Part shown: positions 26,774 through 36,583 of the stretch, one piece after another
How the letters are laid out: each line of letters opens with the position of its first letter
Numbering within the stretch: position 1 is the first letter of the stretch
NCBI RefSeq assembly: GCF_002954715.1
Contig: NZ_MSCP01000003.1
Coordinates: 157,549 to 221,548 of the forward strand
Reading direction: 5' to 3'
Length of the DNA: 64,000 bases
Source: Aliivibrio sifiae
GTDB taxonomy: Bacteria; Pseudomonadota; Gammaproteobacteria; Enterobacterales; Vibrionaceae
The notes under the pieces: model-generated
What the model was told of the DNA's origin: nothing
Seen by the model: only the letters and a program-made list of their open reading frames with translations
The model's database searches: none
Made by a program: the position numbers and the translations under genes

Positions 26774-27942
26774 TTAAACATATTCATAATCTGCTAGTAA
26801 GCATATCTATTTTATGGATCACTGCTGGATTATGGTTATTGGAAGATGGATTAAAAACACTTACAGGCGTAGGTATTGTATTCCTCGTATTCACCCTAGT
26901 AACTACATCACCAAAAGAGTTATTATTACGAATAAAGAATAATAAGCTAATCATTTTAAGCTTATTATTTACAGCAATCGTAATTATAACAAAAGAATAT
27001 TATGGTGGAATTTATGGCAGCTTTATGAGAAGTTGTATTATTTTTTCCATTTTATTTATCTGCATATATTCACATAGAACTAATAACTTAAGCATTAGTC
27101 TACCAATAATATTTGGTGCAATATTAAATATATTATACGTTCTTTACATCGTATATATTGAAGGGCAACCCCGCCCAACAGCTATGATGAACCCTAATAT
27201 ATACGCACCTTTATTTGGTTGCTTCGCAATTTTAGCATTCTATTTTATTAAACCTAATCAACATAATTACATAACCATAACTAGCTGCTTCTTATTCTTA
27301 TCTTTACTTCTATGTGTAATATTAATGCAATCTCGTGGAGTTCTCGCGGCCTCTATGTTTTCTCTTTGTATATTATTCATATATAAATTAAAAAAATATG
27401 AACACAAAATCATCATCACTTTATCACTAATTTCTATTGTCATATTTTCTGGCTTTATGAATAAAAATAGAATTGAAGACTTGTATAATAAAAGTGCTTA
27501 TGAATACCAGCGCATCATTGAAGGTGATTTAAATTCATCAATTGGACTTCGTGTTCAAATGCTCGATGTTGGACTGACTATGATTAGCGAAAAGCCTCTT
27601 ATTGGGCACGGCAGTAACTATAAGCAGGAAAAAACTAAAATTATAATAGAAGATAAGAAGAACCAAGAAATTAACAGTTATGGTACTTTACATAATGTAT
27701 ATATCGATACTTGGGCTAAACTTGGCATATTAGGATTTATCGCCACGATCTTTTTAACTATCCTACCTCTATTTATATTGAAAGGTAGTGAACATTGGGT
27801 TTTAGGTTTATCTCTTTCTTCTTTCAACCTTCTTATATCTTTAGTTGATACCGTGTTACTCGGTGGGGACTATCTACTAGTCATTATTACTATAAGCTTA
27901 ATACTAAAATATTCTACCTTAAACAATAAGGAATATGCATGA
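26770..27942 (+). CDS. waaL: O-antigen ligase (WaaL-type)
   Basis: A 390-residue polytopic inner-membrane protein with about 11-12 hydrophobic segments. The Wzy_C-type periplasmic loop lies between PTAMMNPNIYAPL and LHNVYIDTWAKLGILGF; within it, LMQSRGVLAASMFSLC carries the conserved S-R-G motif, and the late LHNVYIDTWAKLGILG motif has the conserved histidine of ligases. It joins polymer from undecaprenyl pyrophosphate to lipid A-core. Overlaps are 4 bases on both sides. Wzy is the alternative, but position among core genes favours WaaL. Confidence 0.87.
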   Translation: MIKHIHNLLVSISILWITAGLWLLEDGLKTLTGVGIVFLVFTLVTTSPKELLLRIKNNKLIILSLLFTAIVIITKEYYGGIYGSFMRSCIIFSILFICIYSHRTNNLSISLPIIFGAILNILYVLYIVYIEGQPRPTAMMNPNIYAPLFGCFAILAFYFIKPNQHNYITITSCFLFLSLLLCVILMQSRGVLAASMFSLCILFIYKLKKYEHKIIITLSLISIVIFSGFMNKNRIEDLYNKSAYEYQRIIEGDLNSSIGLRVQMLDVGLTMISEKPLIGHGSNYKQEKTKIIIEDKKNQEINSYGTLHNVYIDTWAKLGILGFIATIFLTILPLFILKGSEHWVLGLSLSSFNLLISLVDTVLLGGDYLLVIITISLILKYSTLNNKEYA

Positions 27943-29105
27943 ACATTGCTGTAGTTGTTAATTGTTTAAAAATCGGTGGCATGGAACGTGTTGCTGTAAA
28001 TTTAGCAGATGCTTTTTATAGTGATGGTCATTCTTCTGAGTTGATTTATTTAAAAAATCGAAAAAAAGAAGTAAATCCAAGAAATAAAGATCTACCCGTT
28101 CATCTATTTAATTTAAAAAAATCAGTGTTATCGACGGGAGTTGGATTTATATGGTTTTTAATTTGCAAAGTTCTAAATATAGTATTCAAAAAAACATTTC
28201 CTCTTTGGTTTGCTTACGCTGAATCTTATTTCTTTAAAAAGAAACTGAAGGCTTTAGAGGAAAAAAATGGTCATCCATTTGATTTAATTATATTTAGAGG
28301 TCAGGGAACATTTGAGCACCTATGGCCTCTACATGATCCTCGTTATGTTTATGTTTGTGAGAGCGTACAAACTAAGTATAGATATGGAAAATTCTCTAAA
28401 TATATTTTTTCCAAATTATTTGATAACCGAAAAGTAGTTTGTGTTTCTGATGGCGCCTACGATAGCTTCTCTGATTTAATTAAAACGCATTCAATCACTC
28501 CTGAAAAGCACCTGATGATCTCAAATCCAAATGATTTTCAGCAAATCGAGCTAGAATCTCATTCCGATGAACAACTCCATCAGAACTCATACATTTTAGG
28601 TTTAGGTCGGTTAGTTCCGAATAAAAATTTTTCATTGCTTATTGATGCCTATAATCATGCAGTTAAACATTATGATATTAAACAAGATCTCTTAATCGTA
28701 GGGGCAGGAAAAGATTTAAATACGATAAAGAAAAAAATCATAGAGCTTAACCTTACTGAGCGCGTTTATTTAAAGGGACAACAATCCAATCCTTTTCCTT
28801 GGTATAAACAAGCAGATCTATTCATTCTAAGCTCTAAATCAGAAGGTTTAGGAATGGTGTTAATTGAAGCTCTAGCTTGTAAAACAAAAGTCATATCTAC
28901 AGACTGTAAGGGGGGAATTAGACAAATTATGAATGGTGATTTAGCGCATTTTTTAGCACAAGAAACACCTAAATCTCTTAGCGAAAAAATACACTTGGCT
29001 TTAAATACTGAGTGGGATGAATCATTTGATATTTCTGTCCAAAAAACATTACATAATTTTGATGCTAAAACGATTGTAAATAAATATATAAACGAGTTTA
29101 CGTGA
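27939..29105 (+). CDS. LPS core glycosyltransferase, GT4
   Basis: A 388-residue GT4 enzyme. N-terminal acceptor loop NCLKIGGMERVAVNLADAFY (residues 8-27); donor half with LGLGRLVPNKNFSLLIDAY (about 225-243), LLIVGAGKD, and LFILSSKSEGLGMVLIEALA near 295-315, where the SEG...E motif binds the nucleotide sugar. It follows waaL with ATGA overlap and precedes waaA with TGATG overlap, so it is an outer- or mid-core sugar transferase by context. Linkage is not predictable. Confidence 0.9.
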   Translation: MNIAVVVNCLKIGGMERVAVNLADAFYSDGHSSELIYLKNRKKEVNPRNKDLPVHLFNLKKSVLSTGVGFIWFLICKVLNIVFKKTFPLWFAYAESYFFKKKLKALEEKNGHPFDLIIFRGQGTFEHLWPLHDPRYVYVCESVQTKYRYGKFSKYIFSKLFDNRKVVCVSDGAYDSFSDLIKTHSITPEKHLMISNPNDFQQIELESHSDEQLHQNSYILGLGRLVPNKNFSLLIDAYNHAVKHYDIKQDLLIVGAGKDLNTIKKKIIELNLTERVYLKGQQSNPFPWYKQADLFILSSKSEGLGMVLIEALACKTKVISTDCKGGIRQIMNGDLAHFLAQETPKSLSEKIHLALNTEWDESFDISVQKTLHNFDAKTIVNKYINEFT

Positions 29106-30373
29106 TGATACTTCGCTATTTCTATACCATTTTTCTTTTTTTATTGTCTCCTTTTTTACTCTATTCTCTGTATAAAAAGAAGGATGGAAAGCCTTCATTT
29201 GGCCTGCGTTGGAAAGAACATTTTGGTTTTACACCTACCTTAAAATCTAATATCAACCCTATTTGGATCCATGCTGTTTCTGTTGGTGAGGCGATTGCTG
29301 CTATACCAATAATTAAAACCTTAAAGAAACAAAAACCCGAACAACCAATTCTTGTTACAACAACAACCAGCACAGGCGCAGAACAAATAGAAAAGCTAGG
29401 TGATTTGGTTGAACACAGGTATATGCCGATTGACTTTTGCTTTGCGGTTCGTGGTTTTTTAAAAATAACAAAACCAGAAAAAATGCTAATCATGGAAACA
29501 GAGTTATGGCCAAATACGCTACATACAGTTTCAAAGTTTGGTATCCCTATTTCAGTATTAAATGCTCGTCTCTCTGAAAAATCGTTTTTAGGCTATAAAA
29601 AAATACAGCCGATATTTAATCTACTTGGTAAACACTTAACTCATGTTTGTTGTCAATATCAAGATGACGCAGATCGATTCCTTGCACTTGGTATCAACCG
29701 TGAAAAAGTACATGTTACTGGATCTGTAAAATTTGATGTAATGATTACTCAACAAATACAAGAATCGGGAGTAGAACTACGTAAGCAACTTGGAGAGTTT
29801 CGTCCAATCTGGATTGCAGCGAGCACACACAAGGGAGAAGATGAACAAATATTAGTTGCTCATAAATCCTTATTATTAACAATTCCTACTGCATTATTAA
29901 TTTTAGTTCCTCGCCACCCAGAGCGATTCAATTCCGTATTTGAACTTTGCCTTCAATCCAATGTTAACTGTATCAGGCGTACCCTAAATCAAACGATAAC
30001 AGCGGATACTCAAGTTTATCTAGCAGATACGATGGGAGAGATGCTGACACTTATTGGCGCCTCTGATATCTGTTTTATGGGAGGAAGCTTACTTGGTGAT
30101 AAAGTAGGTGGACATAACATATTGGAACCCGCAGCATTAGGTAAACCTTCTTTAATTGGTCCAAGTTATTTTAATTTTCAAGAAATAACACAACAACTTA
30201 TAAGCAATAATGCAGCTATAGTTTCTCACAATGCTACAGAGCTAACAGATAATCTTATGATGATTTTTAGAGATGCTCAATACAAAGAACAACTACAAAA
30301 AAATACGTTAAGTTTTATACAAAAGAACAAAGGTGCTGTAGAAAAAACATTACAGCAAATAAATAAAATATAG
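29105..30373 (+). CDS. waaA: Kdo transferase (3-deoxy-D-manno-octulosonic acid transferase)
   Basis: Adds Kdo to lipid IVA in the inner membrane. It has 422 residues, with an N-terminal membrane anchor (about residues 3-20), GLRWKEHFGF, the HAVSVGEAIAAIPII segment with the catalytic-type glutamate (near 60), METELWPN, and a C-terminal GGHNILEPAALGKPSLIGPS. The preferred ATG at 29105 overlaps the previous stop by one base; a GTG three bases earlier is also possible. Whether it adds one or two Kdo cannot be read directly, but the KdkA-type Kdo kinase downstream fits a single phosphorylated Kdo as in other Vibrionaceae. Confidence 0.96.
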   Translation: MILRYFYTIFLFLLSPFLLYSLYKKKDGKPSFGLRWKEHFGFTPTLKSNINPIWIHAVSVGEAIAAIPIIKTLKKQKPEQPILVTTTTSTGAEQIEKLGDLVEHRYMPIDFCFAVRGFLKITKPEKMLIMETELWPNTLHTVSKFGIPISVLNARLSEKSFLGYKKIQPIFNLLGKHLTHVCCQYQDDADRFLALGINREKVHVTGSVKFDVMITQQIQESGVELRKQLGEFRPIWIAASTHKGEDEQILVAHKSLLLTIPTALLILVPRHPERFNSVFELCLQSNVNCIRRTLNQTITADTQVYLADTMGEMLTLIGASDICFMGGSLLGDKVGGHNILEPAALGKPSLIGPSYFNFQEITQQLISNNAAIVSHNATELTDNLMMIFRDAQYKEQLQKNTLSFIQKNKGAVEKTLQQINKI

Positions 30374-30381
30374 GCCTCGGT

Positions 30382-31653
30382 ATGAAAAAAGTTGATTACG
30401 AATATCCATTAAAAGCAACTTGGGAATGTGATACTAACATTTCAGAAAACGGTTTTTTAAAGTGTGATGATCAAAACTCATTCATAACCGAAAATCACAC
30501 TATTTTACTACGTTTCGATTACACATCTTTAAGTAAAAAGAAACCAGGTATCATATCTGTAAATGGTTGCAAAATATCTAATAAACAATATTTTGAAGCA
30601 AATCAAACAGGCATCAGGTATTTAAATATTACGGGGATTAAAAATTTAAACGACATCTCAATTACATGTAAAAACTGTAAAATATCTTCTAATAATCAAT
30701 TGCTTGGTTTTAAAAACCCCGATTTATCGTCAGGACCAATATTAATTATTGCCCCTCATGCTGATGATGCTGAGCTCTCAGCATATGGTTTATATAGTGA
30801 CTATGCACCTAACATTTGGATTGCGACAGTTAATATTGGCTCAAACTTACAAAGTTTAGAACGACAATATGTTCAAAATTTAGACGTTGAGATTTCAAGC
30901 GCAGAAAAGCGAAAGGGTTATATTCGTAGTTGGAACAGTATGACAACACCTTTACTTGCGAAGGTTCCTATGCAGCAATTATTGTGTTTGGGTTACTTTA
31001 ACATTTCAAGTTCATCTATACTAAATACCCCAAAAGACAAGGTACTCCACCCTTCAATTTCTGATATCTCACCTCATGATTTCCGACAATGGAACCATGT
31101 GAAGCTATCTAATGATACTAATAATATAAATAGTGGTGCCGCTTTAATTCAAGATTTCATTGAATTAATTGAACATATTAAACCAACAACAATTTTAGTT
31201 ACACACCCAGAAATTGACCCACATGATGAACATATTGCCTCAGCGAATGCATTACACTTAGCTCTGCAAAAAAGTACGTTTATTCCTGAAAATATTCTAT
31301 TTTATGTAAACCATTTACGAGGGATTAAACTATTCCCTTATGGTCCAGAGCATTCAAGAACAGCGCTCCCACCATGGTTTTCAAATAGCGCACTATTAAA
31401 TGATAGCTCTTGTTATAGCCACTCATTATCATATTCAAAGCAACAAGAAAAAGTCCTCGCCTTTGATACTATGCATGATTTACGCTCTAAAGATAGAGTT
31501 GAGAAAAAACTAAAACGTTGGATTAATCAAAGAATCAAAAAAAATGATTACCAATATTATGGTAACCACAGTTACTTTCAAACACACATTAAAGCAGATG
31601 AAGTATTTATCTCAATAAATGGAAATGACTTTAAAAATAAGAAGTTTTCTTAA
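30382..31653 (+). CDS. PIG-L/LmbE-family deacetylase
   Basis: A 423-residue protein whose central domain is a PIG-L-type zinc deacetylase: PHADDAE at residues 125-131 (family P-H-x-D-D-x-E) and HPEIDPHDEH at 275-284, supplying the second metal-binding histidine set. The first 110 residues are beta-rich and not recognised. The C-terminal part (LPPWFSN, and a basic RVEKKLKRWINQRIKK stretch) may bind the membrane or LPS. Set 8 bases after waaA and before a pyruvyltransferase-like gene, it probably N-deacetylates an acetylated amino sugar in the core. Activity and substrate are inferred. Confidence 0.85.
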   Translation: MKKVDYEYPLKATWECDTNISENGFLKCDDQNSFITENHTILLRFDYTSLSKKKPGIISVNGCKISNKQYFEANQTGIRYLNITGIKNLNDISITCKNCKISSNNQLLGFKNPDLSSGPILIIAPHADDAELSAYGLYSDYAPNIWIATVNIGSNLQSLERQYVQNLDVEISSAEKRKGYIRSWNSMTTPLLAKVPMQQLLCLGYFNISSSSILNTPKDKVLHPSISDISPHDFRQWNHVKLSNDTNNINSGAALIQDFIELIEHIKPTTILVTHPEIDPHDEHIASANALHLALQKSTFIPENILFYVNHLRGIKLFPYGPEHSRTALPPWFSNSALLNDSSCYSHSLSYSKQQEKVLAFDTMHDLRSKDRVEKKLKRWINQRIKKNDYQYYGNHSYFQTHIKADEVFISINGNDFKNKKFS

Positions 31654-31680
31654 CTTTGACAAAAGCAATAAGGACACGGA

Positions 31681-32706
31681 ATGTCTAAGAAATTAAATAA
31701 AAAAGTAAAAAAATATGCTCTAAATAAATACTTCTTTAAAGAAACGGATCCTAGTCTGATAGGGATATATGATACTAGCTATGGTAGTTTAAATGTTGGT
31801 GATGAAATCATCAACCAAGCTACCCGAAAAGTAATTACTGAATTATTCAATAAGCACCAACATTTAACCGCCTCTACGCATGACGGTACATCTTCATTTG
31901 GTATTTATAATTTTAATCGCTGCTTGCATCGATTTGTATGTGGTTCAAATATTTTTAGTCGTAATATGTTGCACTCAAATCAATGGAATATCGATTTAAT
32001 CGACACATTACGTATGAAAGATATTATAGCTTTAGGCGTTGGTTGGGGACGCTATGAAAAAAAAGAAATTTCGCCAATGACAAAGTGGTTCTATCATCAT
32101 TTACTAGACTCAAATGCAATTCACTCCGTTCGTGATAATTTTACCAAACAAAAATTAAACGGCATTGGAATCAATAATGTGATCAATACAGGCTGTCCGA
32201 CCATGTGGGAGTTGACTGATGATCATTGTAGTCAAATTCCAACCAGTAAAGCAAAAAATGTAGCTGTGACATTAACCGATTACCGTAAAGATATTGATTC
32301 AGACACCTTCTTACTTAACACTCTTTCTAAAAACTATGACAATATCTATTTATGGTTGCAAGGTGATGGCGATGCAAAATATATAACGTCTTTACAGCTT
32401 AACCTACCAAACTTAACTATTCTCCCTGCACGCCTAAGTGCTTACGAAAACCTATTAACATCTGATGATATGGATTTTGTTGGAACTCGCTTACATGCCG
32501 GAATTAAAGCATTACAAAACAAAAAACGCTCTATCATTATTGGTGTGGATAATAGAGCTATAGAAAAGCAAAAAGACTTTAATTTAACAGTTATCTCTCG
32601 TGATAAATTAAAAGAACAATTAGCAGACAAAGTTAACAGTAATTTTTCTACTGAGATTAATATACCGACAGAAAATATTAGAGAATGGAAAACACAATTT
32701 AAATAA
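31681..32706 (+). CDS. Polysaccharide pyruvyl transferase family protein
   Basis: A 341-residue member of the PS_pyruv_trans family (CsaB/WcaK-like GT-B-related fold). Typical segments: IYDTSYGSLNVGDEIINQA (residues 22-40), ALGVGWGR, the INTGCPTMWELT strand-loop near 165, a VAVTLTDYRKD Rossmann start, and DFVGTRLHAGIKALQ near 270, the conserved R-x-H of the family. The reaction would be ketal pyruvylation of a core sugar from phosphoenolpyruvate, though some family members have other roles. It ends the hldD operon and meets the GT8 gene tail to tail over a shared terminator. Confidence 0.86.
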   Translation: MSKKLNKKVKKYALNKYFFKETDPSLIGIYDTSYGSLNVGDEIINQATRKVITELFNKHQHLTASTHDGTSSFGIYNFNRCLHRFVCGSNIFSRNMLHSNQWNIDLIDTLRMKDIIALGVGWGRYEKKEISPMTKWFYHHLLDSNAIHSVRDNFTKQKLNGIGINNVINTGCPTMWELTDDHCSQIPTSKAKNVAVTLTDYRKDIDSDTFLLNTLSKNYDNIYLWLQGDGDAKYITSLQLNLPNLTILPARLSAYENLLTSDDMDFVGTRLHAGIKALQNKKRSIIIGVDNRAIEKQKDFNLTVISRDKLKEQLADKVNSNFSTEINIPTENIREWKTQFK

Positions 32707-32731
32707 AAAGGCCCATAAAAGGAGCCTCTTT
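32707..32731. terminator. Bidirectional terminator between convergent core genes
   Basis: AGGCCC and GGAGCCT pair with one bulge around a 6-base loop, with A-run and T-run flanks on each side (AAAAAGGCCC on the left, GCCTCTTTA on the right). It serves the pyruvyltransferase-like gene on the plus strand and the GT8 gene on the minus strand. The T-run is better on the minus strand. Confidence 0.7.
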
Positions 32732-32743
32732 ACTAAAATAATT

Positions 32744-33667
32744 TTAATAAAACCGTTTCTTTGCCCACAAAGAGAGTTTTTTAAATATAGATAATTCACG
32801 AAGATCGGAATAACTATCACCAGCCCAATCCGTACTATTTTGATATTTAATATACAAATCGGCCCCATCATGTGTACAACTATACATCCAAGCTTTACGC
32901 TTACCACAATAATGGTAAATATTTGCATTACTTCTTAAGCTTTCGATTTCACTCTTAGTATAAGGTAATTTATCTAACATCCAGATACGGTTAGGCTTCA
33001 ATATGGTACGATATTCAGGCATGAAATTATATTTTGGCGAAATATAATGAACGTTCCCTTGAAGAACTCCATTTAAAATATCTTGGTCTTGATACTCAAT
33101 TACATCTTTATATTGGAATAAGTAATTGGCCACTTTTTCTTCGAAATTAATATCCCTTAAGCAATTAAGATCCATAATTAAAACACCAGCATTAAAATAA
33201 AGATGTTTTTTTTCTGTCAATCCTATTTTTTCTAGGTAATCATATTGAGTAAAAGACATTCTTGGCTCAATAACTGCCCCTAAACTATGCCCTTGTAAAT
33301 CAATATTCCACATATCAGAAATATCTTTATTGATTAATACGTCCACATCTAAATAAACAACTTTATCGTGTTTATTTAACAATGAAGGCAGTTTTAATCG
33401 AAAATAAGTAGCTAAAGAAATATGACTAATTGTTAATGGAAAGTCTGAAAATATTTGCTCTTCAATTGGGAAAAAATGGATGCTGATATTATCCGTAGAT
33501 AATTTTAATAGGCTATCTTTAGAATTATTTTTTATACCTGCATCAAAAATAATAATTTCAAGCTGAAGTGATGATTCAAAATTGTCAATTAATGATGCAA
33601 TAGTTGTTGCAAGATATCCCGCATAATTATTATCACAAGCAAAAACTGCCGTTCTCTTGACTGTCAT
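32744..33667 (-). CDS. Glycosyltransferase family 8 (LPS core glucosyl/galactosyltransferase-like)
   Basis: Retaining GT-A enzyme of 307 residues similar to LgtC/WaaJ-type LPS transferases. N-terminal AVFACDNNYAGYLATTIAS (residues 7-25), the metal-binding DVD at 107-109 within VVYLDVDVLINKDI, YFNAGVLIMDL near 180, QDQDILN near 214, and the C-terminal HYCGKRKAW, the H-x-G-x-x-K-W-like closing motif. Donor is likely UDP-glucose or UDP-galactose by family. It is 248 bases downstream of the acetyltransferase gene; that gap is AT-rich with no gene. Confidence 0.92.
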   Translation of the reverse strand: MTVKRTAVFACDNNYAGYLATTIASLIDNFESSLQLEIIIFDAGIKNNSKDSLLKLSTDNISIHFFPIEEQIFSDFPLTISHISLATYFRLKLPSLLNKHDKVVYLDVDVLINKDISDMWNIDLQGHSLGAVIEPRMSFTQYDYLEKIGLTEKKHLYFNAGVLIMDLNCLRDINFEEKVANYLFQYKDVIEYQDQDILNGVLQGNVHYISPKYNFMPEYRTILKPNRIWMLDKLPYTKSEIESLRSNANIYHYCGKRKAWMYSCTHDGADLYIKYQNSTDWAGDSYSDLRELSIFKKLSLWAKKRFY

Positions 33668-33915
33668 CTTAAAACTACACTTCTATTAGAATATTTAATC
33701 AATAATAACTTTAAATTCTGACATTTTCCATTTAAATCCTTCTGGTAAAACTTCCTTTCAAGTAAATAACTTTGTAGCTATAAATATACTTTAATCATTC
33801 ACCTTAGTTATTGAAATGTTTATAGAAAGATTATCTTCTATATCTAGCACAATATATAAGAGAAATTATCAAGAAAGGCATACATTCAAAGTATGAATTG
33901 TTCATAAGCCTTACT

Positions 33916-34620
33916 TTAAATCGCACCTGATTTAATCGACTGAAGAAAGTTTTTCGGATCATCCATTAGTGGCGTCGCTCTCTTTATCCTTTCCTCATCC
34001 CAAGTCCACCATTTAGATTCCATCATGCCATCAATGATGTCACTCTCAAAGCGATACCGAATTACTTTAGCAGGAACACCTACAACAACAGCATAAGGAG
34101 GAACACTTTTACTTACAACTGCACCTGCACCAATAATAGCGCCATCTCCTATAGATATCCCAGGAAGTAATGTTACATTCGCCCCAATCCATACATCATT
34201 ACCAATCGTGATTTTTTGGTTTAGAATACCTTTACTTTGATGAATACAACCGTATTCTTTATCAAATAAAAATGGATGTGATGACACCAAGTTTATAGGA
34301 TGATTACCGCCAACAACTGTTATATTTATCGCAAATGAACAGTACGCACCTATTGATTCAATTAAGGTGTCTTCTTTCCAAAATTGTTGATACCTATAAC
34401 TATACATTCCGACGTTGAAGCCAAAGAAACGTTGACTAATATAACGTTCGCCCTCTGTAAATCGCCCATAAGGCAACGTATACGCTGTTTTTTTCAGATA
34501 AAAATAAATTAATTCTTTAATTAAATTAAATTGCACTTTCTTTTGTTTTTTTCGAATCAAATAGGATCCAATCCAATCAATAAGCTTTATTTGTAACTTG
34601 GTTAATTTGTAATTATCCAT
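33916..34620 (-). CDS. CatB/XAT-type hexapeptide acetyltransferase
   Basis: A 234-residue left-handed beta-helix acetyltransferase of the xenobiotic/antibiotic acetyltransferase (XAT) type. The conserved motif order is SIGAYCSFAINITVVGGNHP (histidine of the active site, about residues 95-114), VSSHPF, ITIGNDVWIGANVTLLPGISIG, DGAIIGAGAVVSKSVPPYAVV and VGVPAKVIRYRF. In a core locus it most likely O-acetylates an LPS sugar; drug acetylation is unlikely given the setting. It is 16 bases downstream of the YejM-like gene and so probably cotranscribed with it. Confidence 0.86.
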   Translation of the reverse strand: MDNYKLTKLQIKLIDWIGSYLIRKKQKKVQFNLIKELIYFYLKKTAYTLPYGRFTEGERYISQRFFGFNVGMYSYRYQQFWKEDTLIESIGAYCSFAINITVVGGNHPINLVSSHPFLFDKEYGCIHQSKGILNQKITIGNDVWIGANVTLLPGISIGDGAIIGAGAVVSKSVPPYAVVVGVPAKVIRYRFESDIIDGMMESKWWTWDEERIKRATPLMDDPKNFLQSIKSGAI

Positions 34621-34636
34621 ATATACCTCATATAGC

Positions 34637-36487
34637 CTATTTACTAAAACGACTAATCTGATCTAACGCTTCTTGAAGGTGTTTATAATTCAAATCAGCA
34701 TCTTTTTTGGGACGATTTCTCTTATCTAATAATTGATACTGCCCCGTTGAACCCACTTCTAAAATAGACTCTTTTTCTATAATTGCATAACCACTGTAGT
34801 TAGATGACATGATCCAATTTCGATCTACATGCTTACCTAATAGATCCTCACCAACAGAATAATCTTTAATATTATTGGTTACGCCTAAGTAGTTTTTCAT
34901 CAACGTTGGGACTACATCTTGATGACTGGTTAACTCATCAGACTTCCAATCTATTGTTTTACTGTTTACTTTTGGGGCAATAATAATGAAAGGCACATTC
35001 ACTTGAGCATTGGTAAAGTTACTATTATGCCCCCAGAAATTCATGCGATTATCATTCATTTCTTGGCCATGGTCCCCTGTAATTATCACAACCGTGTTAT
35101 CTAAATCACCTGTTTCTTTTAATTTGTCTAGCACTTTTTTTGCTACGCTATCAACAAAATGGACACTGGTTTTATAGCGATTAAAGAACAGGGTTGGATC
35201 CGTGTCATTATTCAATTCTAAATAATTAATGTTATTTAACATCGGCTCATAACGATGCGCATAGTCTTTAGGGAAATCATAGCCATGTGGTGCATCATAG
35301 AATAAAAATGAGAATGCAGGTTTTGAAGTATCACGTTTGCCATACCACTCTAGCCAATCTTTAGTTAAATCTTTATCTAATTCCGATGGTGAGTTACCTT
35401 CTGATTTGATACGTAAATTTGGAATGTTTTTAAATACTGTTTGATTAAATTCAGGTTTTTCTAATTGAGCAGCAGTAAAAATGCCCATTTCATAGTTTAA
35501 TTCTTGCAGACGATCAATCAGCACCGGTGATTTTTGATTCGCTAGGAATCCATGCCAATACGTACCAGGAATACCATAAAATAAGCCAAAAATACCTGTA
35601 CGAGTCGCGTTACCTGTTGCTATGTGGTTATTAAAGATCATTCCATCTTGTGCGTATTTCCACATATTTGGGGTATTTTCAGCATTAAAAGTATCTGCAC
35701 GCCATGAATCTATCGCTAATATCATGATATTAAGTGGCTTTTCAACCACCTCTTTTTGTAATGGCGCTAGCGGATAATTTAAATCACTCTTACGGTTCAT
35801 TTTCATCGCATCTTGACGAGCAATCGCTTCTTCATTAACCCAACCGTATTTTTTCATCATACTTGTTGATGTTGCTGGGTAAAATACCGGTAAGTAACGC
35901 TTTACCGTTGTCACAGGTTGGTAGGCATTAGCTGCAGCCCAAATATGAATACCATGCGTTGCTAATAATGCAAAAAAGGTAATGATGGCAAATTTACGAC
36001 CCAATTTATGTTGTGTTACTGCTGCTGGTTTTTCTAACCATGAGATCAATAGATATTGACCGACAATCAGTGCAATAACGCCACCAATAACTGTTATCCA
36101 AGTGATTAATGGGAAACTGACGACTTGTCCAGATAAGACTAACTCAAGTACCACTGCATTAATATGGAATCGGTATTGAGCAAACACTAATGTATCAATA
36201 AACAGTACAGCAATACCTAACGAAGCTACAAACGCTTGAGTGCCATTACGTACTTTTGCATTCTTAATAAAAGTCGCTGGTAATGTTACCAAACCAATAA
36301 TGCTAGCGAGTAAAACCATCTGGCTAAATGTGCCAGACAGAAGGAAACTCAGTCCTAAAATATCGGTTGGGATTTCAGGTAGAAAAGCAAAATAACGAGT
36401 GGCAATAGCCATAGCAATAAGGCTATTAATTAAAATAAACCAACCATGGCTATGAATTTTTTGTTTGAAATTAGAAGTGTTCAGCAT
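34637..36487 (-). CDS. DUF3413 / YejM (PbgA)-like membrane sulfatase-fold protein
   Basis: A 616-residue inner-membrane protein: five hydrophobic spans in the first 190 residues (DUF3413 domain, with WFILINSLIAMAIATRYF) and a periplasmic alkaline-phosphatase-superfamily domain. Visible are MILAIDSWRADTF, a TGNATRTGIFGLFYG stretch where the family nucleophile Thr or its replacement sits, YDAPHGYDFP, and VIITGDHGQEMND. I trimmed the start to the ATG at 36487, which matches YejM length and leaves a 96-base divergent gap. E. coli YejM monitors LPS and controls LpxC turnover. This copy lies in the LPS core locus, so it may instead modify the core; that is inference. Confidence 0.85.
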   Translation of the reverse strand: MLNTSNFKQKIHSHGWFILINSLIAMAIATRYFAFLPEIPTDILGLSFLLSGTFSQMVLLASIIGLVTLPATFIKNAKVRNGTQAFVASLGIAVLFIDTLVFAQYRFHINAVVLELVLSGQVVSFPLITWITVIGGVIALIVGQYLLISWLEKPAAVTQHKLGRKFAIITFFALLATHGIHIWAAANAYQPVTTVKRYLPVFYPATSTSMMKKYGWVNEEAIARQDAMKMNRKSDLNYPLAPLQKEVVEKPLNIMILAIDSWRADTFNAENTPNMWKYAQDGMIFNNHIATGNATRTGIFGLFYGIPGTYWHGFLANQKSPVLIDRLQELNYEMGIFTAAQLEKPEFNQTVFKNIPNLRIKSEGNSPSELDKDLTKDWLEWYGKRDTSKPAFSFLFYDAPHGYDFPKDYAHRYEPMLNNINYLELNNDTDPTLFFNRYKTSVHFVDSVAKKVLDKLKETGDLDNTVVIITGDHGQEMNDNRMNFWGHNSNFTNAQVNVPFIIIAPKVNSKTIDWKSDELTSHQDVVPTLMKNYLGVTNNIKDYSVGEDLLGKHVDRNWIMSSNYSGYAIIEKESILEVGSTGQYQLLDKRNRPKKDADLNYKHLQEALDQISRFSK

Positions 36488-36583
36488 AATTAACCAGTAT
36501 AACCCTAGTGCCTGTACTGTAAATATTGGAAACGTTATATAATATCGAGTTGATTTATATGTGTAAATAAAAGGAAAAGCATA

